DNA of 64,000 nucleotides. Origin: Agrocybe praecox (lineage: Eukaryota; Basidiomycota; Agaricomycetes; Agaricales; Agrocybaceae). The notes beneath the pieces were generated by a model. The model was not told the DNA's origin, did not search any database, and worked only from the letters and a program-made list of their open reading frames with translations. A program made the position numbers and the translations under genes. The DNA lies in the NCBI GenBank assembly GCA_964017145.1, contig OZ024850.1:1899618-1963617 (forward strand), read 5' to 3'. Of this stretch, positions 1 through 10,812 are shown piece by piece (position 1 is the stretch's first letter; each line of letters opens with the position of its first letter).

Positions 1-1048
1 CGGGGTCTCTGCCATGGTTTAGGGGGTTGAAATCCGATGTGCTTCAAGTTTTGCTCGATGGGCTATTTATGTGCGGAAAACGCGTTTAAGCTCAACGAAA
101 ACAATTGAGCTACGAAAAATTAGAAGCCCATCGCTTAGAAGGTCTGAATAAGCAGGTTGTCCTGAGTAAGCGCGACGTGTGGAGAAGGTGAGGAGCAGGC
201 AGCATAGCGCATTGAATAGGAATCCCTGAAATGGTCGAGGTGCGGAGTACGTTCAAAGTGGCTGGTTTTTTGTCAGCTTCGAGGTGGTCATTTTCAAGTC
301 GTCGAGTACGAATGCTCAAGAGCAGATTCTGTAAATTGCTTTCATGTTAGTCATGGCTTGTTGTAACAAACTGTCGAACCTTGGTCGAACCACAAGTTAC
401 CGGCATCAGATAACGTCAGGACCCAACTTCGATGCATGGTGCCCTGGGAGATTCAGAAAACACACTCATTTAGAATAGTGACTCGAGCGATAACGTTACA
501 AGTCGAGTCATAACAATTCCGAAGTCTGATTTAGATTCTAGATCAAGCAAACCAGTCAAAAAAGAAGAAGAAAACAAGTACAAAGTACATTACTTATTTA
601 ATTTTTTAATTTTGTTCGTTCAACAGAATGTGTTGAACATGGTATATAAGAAAGACGTAAAAGACCATAGATAATAGAAGACACAAGCCTTCATACAGAT
701 TACCAACCATAAGAGAAAGAAAGAAAAGGGGAAGAAAAACAACATGAAGAAGGAAGGAAAGCAGTGTCAGGTCGATGTGTATGTGTATAGACGGATAAAA
801 AAAATCGAGATAGATAATAAAAAAAGCATATGAGATGATCAATAATAATTAGGCACGTAAATCCAAAGTGCGCCCTGCGCATGAAAATCATAAGTAAAAA
901 AAGAGAGCATATTTCTGGAACCCGTCATAACGATCGTGGCGCGCGACACATTAGAATTGCATCCCCAAGTATTACTTGAAAAAACCCTTGAGAAACCACC
1001 CATCCTCGTATTTCCGAGTGAAAGAAAGCAAGGGGAAAGTGACAGCAA
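1..1048. other. Intergenic flank, no gene recognised
   Basis: Only short open frames occur here, and none has recognisable motifs or supporting splice structure. The AT-rich part around 540-900 lies just 3' of the neighbouring minus-strand gene and probably holds its 3' UTR and terminator. I see nothing else that can be supported. Confidence 0.4.
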
Positions 1049-2984
1049 CTACGCGGCAATAGCCTTGAAGCTCGAAGGAGGCCCGACTCTACTCGGCCTC
1101 GGTCCCTTACGCGCGTTCGCAGCGGCAGCAGCAGCAGCAGCACTAGCAGCCTCCGCCTCCATCTTCGCCGCTCGCAGCGCAGCGCTCCTATTCATCTTCG
1201 GCGCGATGCTCGGGGCAGCTACGCTACTCGGGCGTCTTTTGAGTTCGGGTTTCGGCGGGGCGGGAGCACCACCACCATTCGTTTTGGGTTTCGTAACAGC
1301 GGAAGAGGTCGCAGGGTTCGGCCGGGCAGCAGCTACAGACGATGCGCGCGGTACGGCGTATCTTGACGCTGCTGTTCCCGAGGCTTGTGAAGCAGGGCGA
1401 ACGACAGCAGCCAATGATGGTCTTGGTGCGGCTGACGAGCTTGAAGATGCTCGAGATAGAGAAGCAGCTTTGACTCCTGACCGGACTAAAGAATGAACGT
1501 TATAAGAACTTCAATCCTCTCACTGATTCGATCACCATGGTACTTACAAGAACTCGGTGGGACAGCTTGCTGCTGCTCTTTTTCCTTCTCCTTCTGCTGT
1601 GCCCTCAACGCCGCACTTTTATTCAACCTGGGGGCCATAGCAGGCGCCTTTGAAGAAGCGACAGCAATACTCTCGCGCCTCTTATGACCTGGTATGCCCT
1701 CAAACGTATTCTTCTTAACCAGCTCTCCATCGCCCGACAACGACCTCTGCTTCATCGACGTAGGTGGCGCAACGGGCTGACCAAGCCTTAACGACGCGGC
1801 CTTCGTCATCCTAGGCGCAATCGCCGGAGCGGCCGTCGACGCAACCTGTATCGTACTCGAGCGCTTATGCCCGGGCACATTCGCAAACGTCTGTGCAAGT
1901 CTCTCCTTCGACACTGGTACCCTTGGCGTTGCCGGCACCTTATCCACCGCATGTCCTGCGCGCAGAGCTGCAGCGCGCGTCGTCCGCGGTACGATGTCCG
2001 GTTTGTCGTGCGTCGACGGGATCGAACGGGCCTTGAACAGCGCTTTCCCATTCGCGTTAAGCCTTCCAGGACCCCCAGCTGTTGAGGGATTTGTCACGCT
2101 CGACGGTGCGTAGCCCTCGTCATCCACTTTCAAAGAATCGCGAATAGATTTCAGCAATGCCGAGTCCACTAGATCATCCATGGGGGGCAGTTCAGTACTA
2201 GGGAAGGGCGGTGAAGACGCGAAGATAGAGGCTATCTGAGTTTCTGCTGTATGCGCGTCTGGGGAACCCATGAGTCCGTTCTGCTGGTGTGAGATACCGT
2301 AGAGTGCACGGAGTGAATTGGGCGATTCGCGTCTCGCTGTCGCTACATCACTGTCTCCCATGAGTGTGTTCCAAACTTCTACCGCACGGCGCCGTTCGAG
2401 GACGTACACCCAGACAGGACCTCTAAAAGGTTGGATGAAGGAAAGCAAGAAAGAATAATAGAAATCAGCATCGGAACGACAGGCGAGTTTGATACATAGG
2501 TAAAGGAACGTAGGGCGGAACTCGGGGTTTAAACCCACGACACTTACTCTGCAAAAGCATCCGCGTCTTCTCCGAACAGCTCGTAAAGTGTATCAGGGTC
2601 GGTCTCCGTGTCAAATTCCATCTGACGTTCTTTTACAATCTGGTGAAATAAGCAAACACGTATTTGTAAGAGAAAGACGAGGCGCCAACGAAAAAGGACA
2701 CACACCTCAAAACTAGCTTCCTGGATCCTTCGCTCGATATCGAATCTGTGCACGAGAGCATGGGGTTTTATAATCGCGACAGTACGCGTCAAGGGTGCGC
2801 CCGAAGAAGACGAAGGCGTAAGGATCTGCGGAGGAGGAGGCTCTGCAGTACTCAGAGCGAACAATGTGCTCTCAACCTCCAACTGGTGTTCATACTCATG
2901 ATCTTGCTCGCGGGGCTCATGATCATACTGGAGCTGCACGTCATGGCCACTCTGTTTGGGAGTTCTCGGTGGAGTAGGGGACAT
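1049..2984 (-). CDS. NDPK-like pseudoenzyme with C-terminal APR..AALR repeats
   Basis: Four exons (2984-2706, 2639-2548, 2422-1548, 1485-1049) give 560 residues in phase. Residues about 50-170 follow the nucleoside diphosphate kinase fold in order: an AIIKPHAL strand with the conserved Lys, the FEIVKERQM segment, GPVWVYVLERRRAVEVW, a MGDSD loop and SLRALYG. The active-site motif that is normally N-A-x-H-G-S-D reads NGLMGSPD, so the phospho-accepting His is Met and phosphotransfer is unlikely. The rest of the protein is disordered (Ser/Ala/Pro-rich) and carries four copies of a motif close to [IV]-[AV]-P-[RK]-x-[TN]-[KR]-[AS]-A-[AS]-L-R, two of them preceded by PGHKR. I infer a scaffold or nucleotide-sensing role and know of no function for this architecture. 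The start is the first in-frame ATG, just ahead of the domain. The 93-codon first exon splits inside the kinase fold. Confidence 0.7.
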
Positions 2985-3768
2985 AGCTGCTTGTCAAAAG
3001 AGGTACTGGTGTTCTGGAAGAGCGCTTCCTGCTGCTGGTAGTAAGTCGGGTAATGAAGATAGAAAGGAAAGTGAGAAATGAGATAGCTAGCGTATAGCAG
3101 CAGCAGGAGGAAAGAGGGTTAAAAAGAAAGGAAGTAAGTAGAAAGGTTTACTGAAAGGCTGAACTGAAAGGTAAGGAGGACTGGATGAATGTTTAACTTG
3201 GGCTGATCATGACCCTGCTCTAATGTCCAACTGTTTATCGCGGAACAACTAGTGGACCCCAACCACCCCTCATCATCACCACGTAGTCAAGGTGGTCCAT
3301 TGCCTTCACACTAGAAAGAGAAAAACAAGAGCGGATTTACAAGAACGATGGTTCATTCTCAAGCAGATATATAACGAGTAGAAGATAACCTTTGTTGTAA
3401 ATGAACGTTCATTTTATTAGCCTAAAATGCATAGGTAAATACACTAGCCATCTTGGGGTCCACCGTAGTGCCGTGGGTCGCCTTAACGACCCGATCGGTT
3501 CAATTATCTCAACCAATCATTGCGTTTGTCCTCTTCGAGTTGTTTTCTACAGTAGTTTGCAAATAATATTACGCTGATAATACATGCTAATTAAGTTGGC
3601 TTAGATAGATAAAAAGAAAGGAAAGAGAATGCTACAGGCTTCTGTCACCGCACGCTATATAACGTTCTGTGCAGATGGGTCAATGTTAATTGTTATATCC
3701 CAACAAGAATCCACCAATGAAAATTTTCTAATGTCCCATTTTCCAACTTGATGAGAGACTCATAAGCC
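2985..3768. other. Intergenic, 5' side of the NDPK-like gene
   Basis: About 0.8 kb between the start of the NDPK-like gene and the stop of TAM41, both on the minus strand. It must hold the promoter of the former and the 3' end of the latter. No long open frame, repeat or strong regulatory motif was recognised. Confidence 0.4.
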
Positions 3769-5256
3769 CTATGATCCGTTCCACCACTTTCCAATCTTAG
3801 CCACACTGTACCGGAAACTTTTGCCTACACCCACACTTGCAAGGCCTTTGAGTGACTGTACCGTGGCGGGGTATCTAACGATTCTGGCCATCTCTAAATA
3901 AAAGAAATAGATAACCATTAGTATAAAGTAAATGAAAAGAATATCAAACATTTACCCTCAGCAAGCACACTCTGCAATACCTTGTCCTCACTTGCCAACT
4001 GAGTCCAATAAGCACCCTCATCGGCTCCCTCAAGCTGCACACCGGATCGTCTAGCGTAGCTATCCTTAACGCCCTTCAACAAATTCGACGGCAGCTTCTT
4101 CAAATGCGCAGACCTTGCCCGAGGCGACACATCTTGCTGGATCTTTGTCGAGCCGGTGGACCCACTCAAATCCGCATGCCCGGGCCAATACACCCCAGGT
4201 AAGCCAACCACCAACCGATGATATAGCTCCTTGAATTGTGGTCCCTGTTTCCTCACGATATTCGCCACCTTGCTGCGATTCTCGGCCGGCAAGAACATGC
4301 GCGGGTCCCCGGAATAGCTGATCCCCGCAATGCGTTCAAACAACTCCGTCTCCGAGAACTCCTCCGGAAGAGTGAGAAGCGCGGCGCGCAAGGCCGAGGT
4401 AAGGTTGACCTGTTGCGTCAGGCGTACGCGCGCGTCGTCCTTGATGATCCGAAGTGGCTTATGCATCCTCCCGGCCAGGTATAGTGATCTCCAGTTCAGC
4501 AGATCAGAGCAGAGGTTGTCTACGGTAGTCACGCCGTATTTGATAGTCTAGAGAAAGATCAAAGGAGAATATAAGTCAGTCTGAAACAATGCCACAGCGA
4601 GAGAGAAAGAGAAAGCGACGCACGACACCATTCATAGGAACATAAGCATTAAACCAGACACCAGGTCCAACATCCTGCACCCTCGACACATATGACGATC
4701 CCAACACCCGAGCATGTAGTGGGTAATGACTAGGATGCTGGTGCATATTGATAGAATGGAAATGCGCGGGATGCGTAACGGCAAACATGAAATCAAGCAT
4801 CGGTGGCGCGGATTGTCCTTTACTCATGGTAATCGCTGCTGCCTGTGGTGCTGACGCTGAAGAAGAAGACGAGGAATCTACAGCGACTCCTGGTAATGTG
4901 TACCCGTCTTGCTCAAACACGCCTGATCCATAAGCAAATGCATAACGAATAGGAGCGTCGAAGCCAGCGACGATAGATTCAAGGAGGGCACGAGTGTTGT
5001 TGGAGACTGGGAGAAGCTGATTCTTGCCAAATGACGCGGGGAGCTTCGGGAGGCCTGCAGAATTATGTTGATGTGATACTGCAGGCCGAGGACGGGGATA
5101 GAGGCGGGGCTTGGTCTTGTTAGAATGTGGCAGCGGTGGGAGGTCAGCTGAAGACGAGGATGACGAGGAAGAAGTGACTGTTTCTGTTGCGTATGAACGA
5201 ACGACGATGAGCCGGAGCTGTGGGGCAGCCGAGCCGCGGGCGAATAATGAGGACAT
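3769..5256 (-). CDS. TAM41: Mitochondrial phosphatidate cytidylyltransferase Tam41
   Basis: Tam41 makes CDP-diacylglycerol from phosphatidic acid and CTP on the matrix side of the inner mitochondrial membrane, the first committed step to cardiolipin. Three exons (5256-4624, 4547-3956, 3893-3769) give 449 residues. Family hallmarks are visible: the AYGSGVFEQDGY nucleotide-binding loop near residue 105, the LDFMFAVTHP strand with its acidic residue, an H-P-x-H-Y segment, NGVTIKYGV, a leucine-rich DLLNWRSLYLAGRMHKP helix and a basic C-terminus ending in KIGKWWNGS. The chosen ATG gives a typical mitochondrial presequence (SSLFARGS, then Arg-rich and Ser-rich). An upstream in-frame ATG at 5313 would add 19 hydrophobic residues and fits targeting less well. 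The first half contains a poly-Ser low-complexity linker. Confidence 0.92.
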
Positions 5257-5382
5257 GAGTGTAATAAAGAAGGGAGCAAGTCTCCAAAACTCAAAAAGAC
5301 ATGACTGAGACACGTGCTATATCATCATTATGTCTGTCTAAGAATAAATATCATTATCCTCGTATACTCCTACATCAACTAA

Positions 5383-8122
5383 TTACTCCGTCGTTTTTGG
5401 CTTTGAGTGTTTCTTGACCCCACCAACAGCCCAACCCACTTCCACCCCACACTTGATACTCCATAACCAAGCAAGTAAAAATACAGGTGTGCTGATCAAC
5501 ACATTCAGCACCGGGTATATATCAGGATATCTCGACGGTGGTGCTACCACCATTTCTATCAAGTGTAGGAGGGTTGCCGCGCTATAGACGGTCTTCAAAG
5601 GTCATTAGTAAATAAGAGAAAAAAACCCAACATATAGACTCACCACCGACAACAACTGCACAAAAGTCTTTGGCGTTTTGAAAGGGTTATATCCAATAAG
5701 TCTATTCCAGATCAACAGCATCGCAATATATTGTATGCCCAATCCATCCTTCTTCAACAACGGCCACATGCTGAAGACACCAACATTATTCACAAGTGTT
5801 CCCCATGAATATGCAGCGGAATCGATCGGAGCGCCAGATAGTAGGAGGGTAATAGGTAAGAGGGGAAGCAGGATCGTCTTTTCATGCACCTGGAACGAGA
5901 ACAGGAAGAACGACATCGCAGAGGTGAGCAATGCATAAGGCAGCAGAGCAAGGAATGGCGTCGGTTCCACTTCCTTCTTCTCTGATGCATCTTCCCCTTT
6001 CTTATCCTTTTCTTTCTCCTGCGTAGGAATATTCACTCTCGAACTCAGGCTCATCCCAACACCGCACCTAATCATCCCCACAACAGCCGGCAAGAAACCC
6101 AACGCGGTCAAAAGCGTCGACATCTTCATCAACAAATCCTGTCCTGCCCATCTCTTCCACTTGAAAACAACATTCGTCGCACACCAGAAGTTCGCGACTT
6201 TGTCTTCAAACAACCCTCTTGCGAAGGGAAATATCCGTATGATGGGCTGGAAAATGCTACTGGTACCAGATAACGGAGCGAAAGGAGGAAGCCAAGGGAG
6301 GAAGAGGACGGCGAAAGTGACGCTGGTGACGAGGGCGAGGCGTATAAAGAGACGCATTCTATTGAGAATTCTGTGTGAGGGGGTTATTCGTGTCATAGAG
6401 CGTAAATATACTCACCCTTCAGTTGGTCCCAAGTAAAGGCATTTCGCAATAAGGTACGATCCGATTGCGGGCGCGTAGTACAGAGCCATCTGCTTGAAGC
6501 CCAAACTCAAAACAAAGAAGAAAGCACCCCATAAATCTTGTTCCATCGCAAAGAAGTTCATCGAAAGTAATGTAAAGCCTACGAGTAACATTGTGAGTCT
6601 TCACTCGATACCATTCGTCCGAGGTGAACTCACCAAGCATGACCGCATTATATTGAAAATGTCCAAAGTCGATCAGTAGTAGGGCTGGTTGCATGATGAG
6701 GGTCAGGACAGCCAGTTCTTGTGTCCGTTTTGACCTGCTCCCTTGCCATGTAGCAGCAAAGAGTAGCAAAGCGGGGACGTATACTAGAGTATCGAGCACT
6801 AGAACGCTAAATCGCATAAAGACTTTGCTGCCGACGCTTTCGATCCCTCGTGAAGCATCCAAGGCTACCCATGATGGGCTGAATACGTTCGCACTGATAT
6901 GGATTGGGGAAGCATTGAGTCAAAGGGAATTAGAGCGATGAAGGGTGTGGTTGCTCACATAAACCCACATGCCCACGATATATACGCTGTGAGAGGTGGA
7001 TAATCCAAGCCCCAGTACGGTAGATCATAGGAATACCACCGATTAAATGGCAGATGTAGAGTAATTTCCATCCAATGTCGTTGAGCTTCATAATCTCCAT
7101 ACATAGGCGGCGTTGCCTGGCCTATCGAGGTTCATACACGTTTAGAAATTAACACCAATGTACAGAGAAATCATTATCCTGACCTGAATATGACCCCAAT
7201 CCGATTGCCCATTTGAACAGCACGGCACCCATGACGATCCCTGGCAGGACCCATTGCTTCATCCCGCGTTTGTGCATCCACCGAATCCATCGCCGCCCCA
7301 TCGCCGGCTCGCCAGGATCGTGATACTCGTGCACGCCATTGTGCGACGCGTGGCTGAGAACCATGCTGCGTCCGGTGCCGTTCGGTCGAAGGTAGCTGCT
7401 GCTGCTCGTCGTGCGGACACGCACATTCCTCGTGGTGGTCGAAGGTGATGGTACCATCCCCGAGGTGCTCGCAGTACTATTGTGTGCTTCGAGATTAGCG
7501 GTGTTCAGCTCGAGAAGGGCACTATTCAGACTCTGCCGCCGCGAAGTGGAGACTCGTCTGCGCACAGCACCTGTTGGTACTGGTCCGATTTTCACACCAT
7601 CTCTCAGCGAGGACGAGGAGGAGGAAGGGAACACGAAGCCACCCTGCCCCTGCGTTTCTTGGGGCTGCAGGCCATTTTGCGGATTTGCGGATTTTAAGAA
7701 AGACTGAGAAGAGTAGTTAGGAGATATAGGAGTCTCAGGAGGCGTATTAAGCCAATGGTGGCTCACTGAGCTCTCAATTAGATGTCGACGGGGAGTGGGC
7801 GCCAGAATGACGGGAATGTTGTCGTCGTTGTTGGTGTTGGATTCTGGCAAGAGCAGAAGATGGTTTCTAAGGGAAACATAGATGAGTGGTTATAAGAAAG
7901 AAAGAAGGCTGTGGTGGAGAGAGTGCAGAAGCGAGAAGCACTAGAAGGGCGGACTTACACATCGGTGTTAGGACTCATCATGCCAGGCGACAGTGCGCGC
8001 TGTGTGCTGGTCACTGTTATTGCTGGACTGTGCGTGCTGTACCTCGATAGCCCTCTCGATGACCGCCTCGTACCGCTCCAAAGCAGAGCGCCTTCTGGAG
8101 GGAGCGCAGAGAGCTCGTCCAT
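5383..8122 (-). CDS. ALG6: Dolichyl-P-Glc:Man9GlcNAc2-PP-dolichol alpha-1,3-glucosyltransferase
   Basis: ALG6 is a multi-pass ER enzyme that adds the first glucose to the lipid-linked N-glycan precursor. Seven exons (8122-7959, 7866-7184, 7121-6959, 6893-6634, 6578-6416, 6370-5644, 5592-5383) give 789 residues in phase. Diagnostic segments are [24 protein letters not shown] with the catalytic Asp, WYSYDL then [37 protein letters not shown] and [10 protein letters not shown], followed by several hydrophobic helices. Yeast Alg6 reaches the GLG..YSG loop after about 80 residues. Here roughly 250 mostly disordered Ser/Thr/Arg-rich residues precede the first membrane segment, carried on two exons that splice cleanly. 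The last acceptor of exon 6 could instead lie 12 nt downstream. It lies downstream of the thioesterase on the same strand, about 210 bp away. Confidence 0.93.
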
Positions 8123-8331
8123 AGTTTAGTATATGTGAAGAGTGTAGTATGACAGAGAAGTCCGGGTTCTCAACCCGGCTCTATTCGTTTATTTAATTCA
8201 TTCAACTCTAATACCGTTCCTATCTTAACATCTGTCTACACTTCCTTGTCCACTCCTTCCGTAACTCTCTCTCCGTCTTCGCTGAATTTGACATTTTCCT
8301 GTCCATATAAAACACTTAAATTACCGTCCCA

Positions 8332-9250
8332 TTAAAAAACCAATAATTCACATACATCATGGACGGATGACCGGCCAACATATTTCGTGTGGTCTAAACC
8401 AGCGGAATGAGCACTTGCCACTACACCATGACAAAAGAAAACTTACATCCATATGCTACCAGCTCACCAGCAGGATTAGTAAAGTCAACCCGGGTATACG
8501 CCAATTGCTTGCCTGCGAACGATCAGTCCATTACCAACACCGAATAGCGCTAGAGTAGACGGGAATTAAAGGTCAATTACACACCCATTCCAGTCAATAC
8601 GGCTTTGGCATGCAGAACTTCCCCAACTCTTCCCCCGGGACGTACAAAGGAAGTACCAATATCCGTCGACACTCCTGTCATATAGTGGCCTTTGGTCGCG
8701 ACTGCTAATGACCCGAGGGTGTCAGTTAGCGAAAGAATGAGTCCACCATGGACTAAATAGTCGTTAAAACGTTTGCTATTTAGGAAAGGAAGTCATAACT
8801 GACCTGTCTATCAAAAGAAATGTGTAAGTCGGCGGAGAACAATTCGACAGAAATTCAAGCTGGACGCACCCCGACTCGATTCGCTGCGAATTTACCATGT
8901 CAGACCATCAGTATGCGTATCGAAACGAGAACGTACTGTTGTATTGTTCAACCTTCAAGGAGACTTCGACTGAACCCGGTACAGCTTTGTGAATTTGGAG
9001 CTGCATGCATTAGGTACATTTAGAACTCGATGCATTATGACTTGAGGGAGTCCATTACATTAGGAAAGCACTGTGCATCATGGCCTAGAGATTTCTACGT
9101 CAATGCGGGGTAAACAGATTCGCGGAGGGTATATACTCGCCTTTGTTCTGTAAGAAAGAGTTCCAGACCTGGAAGCAGTGATTATAATTCTTATAACGTC
9201 TACCGAGTGAGATTGTTTACCCTTCGTGTAAAACGTAGGCAGGCAGTCAT
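8332..9250 (-). CDS. Hot-dog fold acyl-CoA thioesterase (PaaI/ACOT13-like)
   Basis: No single long frame exists. The protein appears only after joining about seven short exons. The assembled core reads LKVEQYN, TNRVGV, LHGGLILSLTDTLGSLA, then TDIGTSFVRPGGRVGEV, KQLAYTRVDFTNPAGELVAYG and a terminal HTKYVGRSSVHDV, which matches the 4HBT/PaaI thioesterase pattern with its N..G..HGG active-site loop and following Asp. These enzymes hydrolyse acyl-CoA thioesters. The substrate cannot be told from sequence. The model needs an 18-nt exon at 8864-8881 between introns ending CGCAG and starting GTCCAG. The N-terminal exons (ATG at 9248-9250) are phase-consistent but short and less certain, and the first residues are basic and hydroxylated, compatible with mitochondrial import. 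It shares a 1.6-kb divergent intergenic region with the copper radical oxidase. Confidence 0.72.
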
Positions 9251-10812
9251 AGGATATACTGGCAATGATGATGGATGGTATTGGAGAAGAGCGAATTAGC
9301 CGAAAGTCGATCGCGAACTTCGACCGGGAGCCCTGACCCGGTCTTCAAGATACCTCTTTTCCACTCTCCACGACCATCGCTCGATCCTTCTGCCCACATA
9401 CTCTGACCACCAGCACCCTGCAACACTGACGCTAGATTCTTGCAAATTACTCTTTCACCCTATAATCGTCAAAGGACACCATCTTCTTGAAGCGAATTAG
9501 GACGCGAAGGACAAACGAACGGACTTGGAGTCATTGGGACTGCCTGTCAACTAGAACAAGGCGTCTTCCTATTTCATCCAGTATCATCCTGGAACGACAC
9601 CTTGATCTGACGTGGTCCCGATTGCTAGGTGTGTCCCTTCTCGCCTGGTAGACATCCCTACGCGTCTTTGTTTTTTCAAACATGCAGAAATCACAACCGA
9701 CGGCCCTCACGTCTTGCAGGCTTTGCCGTATGGGTTATCGGAACGAACTTACTGGCTGCTGGACAGTTATCCTAGGCTCTCTTCCCAAAAACAAATAACC
9801 AATGTTCGGTCTGCGCGTACATACCTTCTATCTCTGCGCATAATCTCAAATATCTGTCGTCGGGACTTGCCAATATTCTGTGTGATTCCACCATCCTTTC
9901 GAGTGCGGCATGCGTACGGAGTAAATTCACTGGATTCTGCTATGGCACCAACTACCCCTTGACATATTCCGGACACCTGTCCGTGCCATCTACTCTACTC
10001 GACTTATGGAACGACGGTAGACTCTCCTGGTCTGCAATTATAAAAAGTCTAGAAAAAGAGACTCGCGTAGTCTACGGCCTCTAGAACCCTCTGGACGGAA
10101 CTTGTCTTTTCCACATTTAGCTCATACGCGAACATTTATGTGGTTAAGGATGCCCTTCCCCGGAACAACTAATCACATTGAAACATCTTCGGCGACGGCA
10201 AAGCAGAAGGCTCACTCGCAAGCTTATTTACTACAGCTAGTATGCTATTGCCACATGCACATCCCGTGCAGCCTCGTGCATTTAGAAATTTCATGGACAA
10301 TAGTCGCGAAGGAGCACGACCACCTATGTATATGGTCGTATGTGATGCAGTGTACCCAGAGCATGCATGTTATTTCCGTCAATGGCGCGTACGTAAGTAT
10401 ATACTATTTTAAGCCCCGTCTTTATTTTATGTTTACTGCCGTCGAATAAATAGACTCCAAGTTCAACCGTAGTCACTCCGAATTGTTGCGTCCCTCGTTG
10501 TACGTGCCGTGTCACCCGTTCATAATACATTTCATTTCATTTAGTATTTATTCTACAAAAGAATTAGGAAATCCCTTTTTCTCTCTCGACGATCCCAACA
10601 CCATTATCAAAAGATTGACTTGTACATTTGTCAATTGTAACAGGGGAAAAGATGGCGTAACCAGGAGGTCCGGCAAGATATGCTAAGAATAGTGCGGCAT
10701 GTAAGGTGAGGACTAAAATTAGCGTGGGAGGCGAGGCAGGTGGGTGTTGTTGATGATTCCATTTCCTTTCCTTCCTTACACCCACTACCTATCGCCTTGT
10801 GCGTCCTCCAGG
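9251..10812. other. Divergent intergenic region, no gene supported
   Basis: About 1.56 kb between the divergent starts of the thioesterase and the copper radical oxidase. Open frames of up to 116 codons occur on the plus strand (9612-9962 and 10102-10449), but they are Cys/His-rich with no domain or splice support. An AT-rich ATTATAAAAAG box lies near 10035. It probably holds both promoters and a long 5' leader. Confidence 0.45.

Noticed and set aside
936..1496. 186-codon plus-strand Ala/Gly-rich open frame
   Set aside because: It is exactly antisense to the spliced C-terminal repeats of the NDPK-like gene. GC-rich codons give an open opposite frame.
8780..8810. 4-nt microexon ACAG as the missing piece of the thioesterase
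   Set aside because: It would give a phase-consistent N-terminal half but leaves a 28-nt intron. The 18-nt exon at 8864-8881 yields the canonical NRVGVLHGG instead.
9612..9962. 116-codon plus-strand frame upstream of the copper oxidase
   Set aside because: No domain, no conserved pattern and an unusual Cys/Arg composition. It overlaps another frame on the opposite strand.
10102..10449. 115-codon plus-strand frame
   Set aside because: His/Cys/Met-rich, no homology, likely part of a promoter or leader region.
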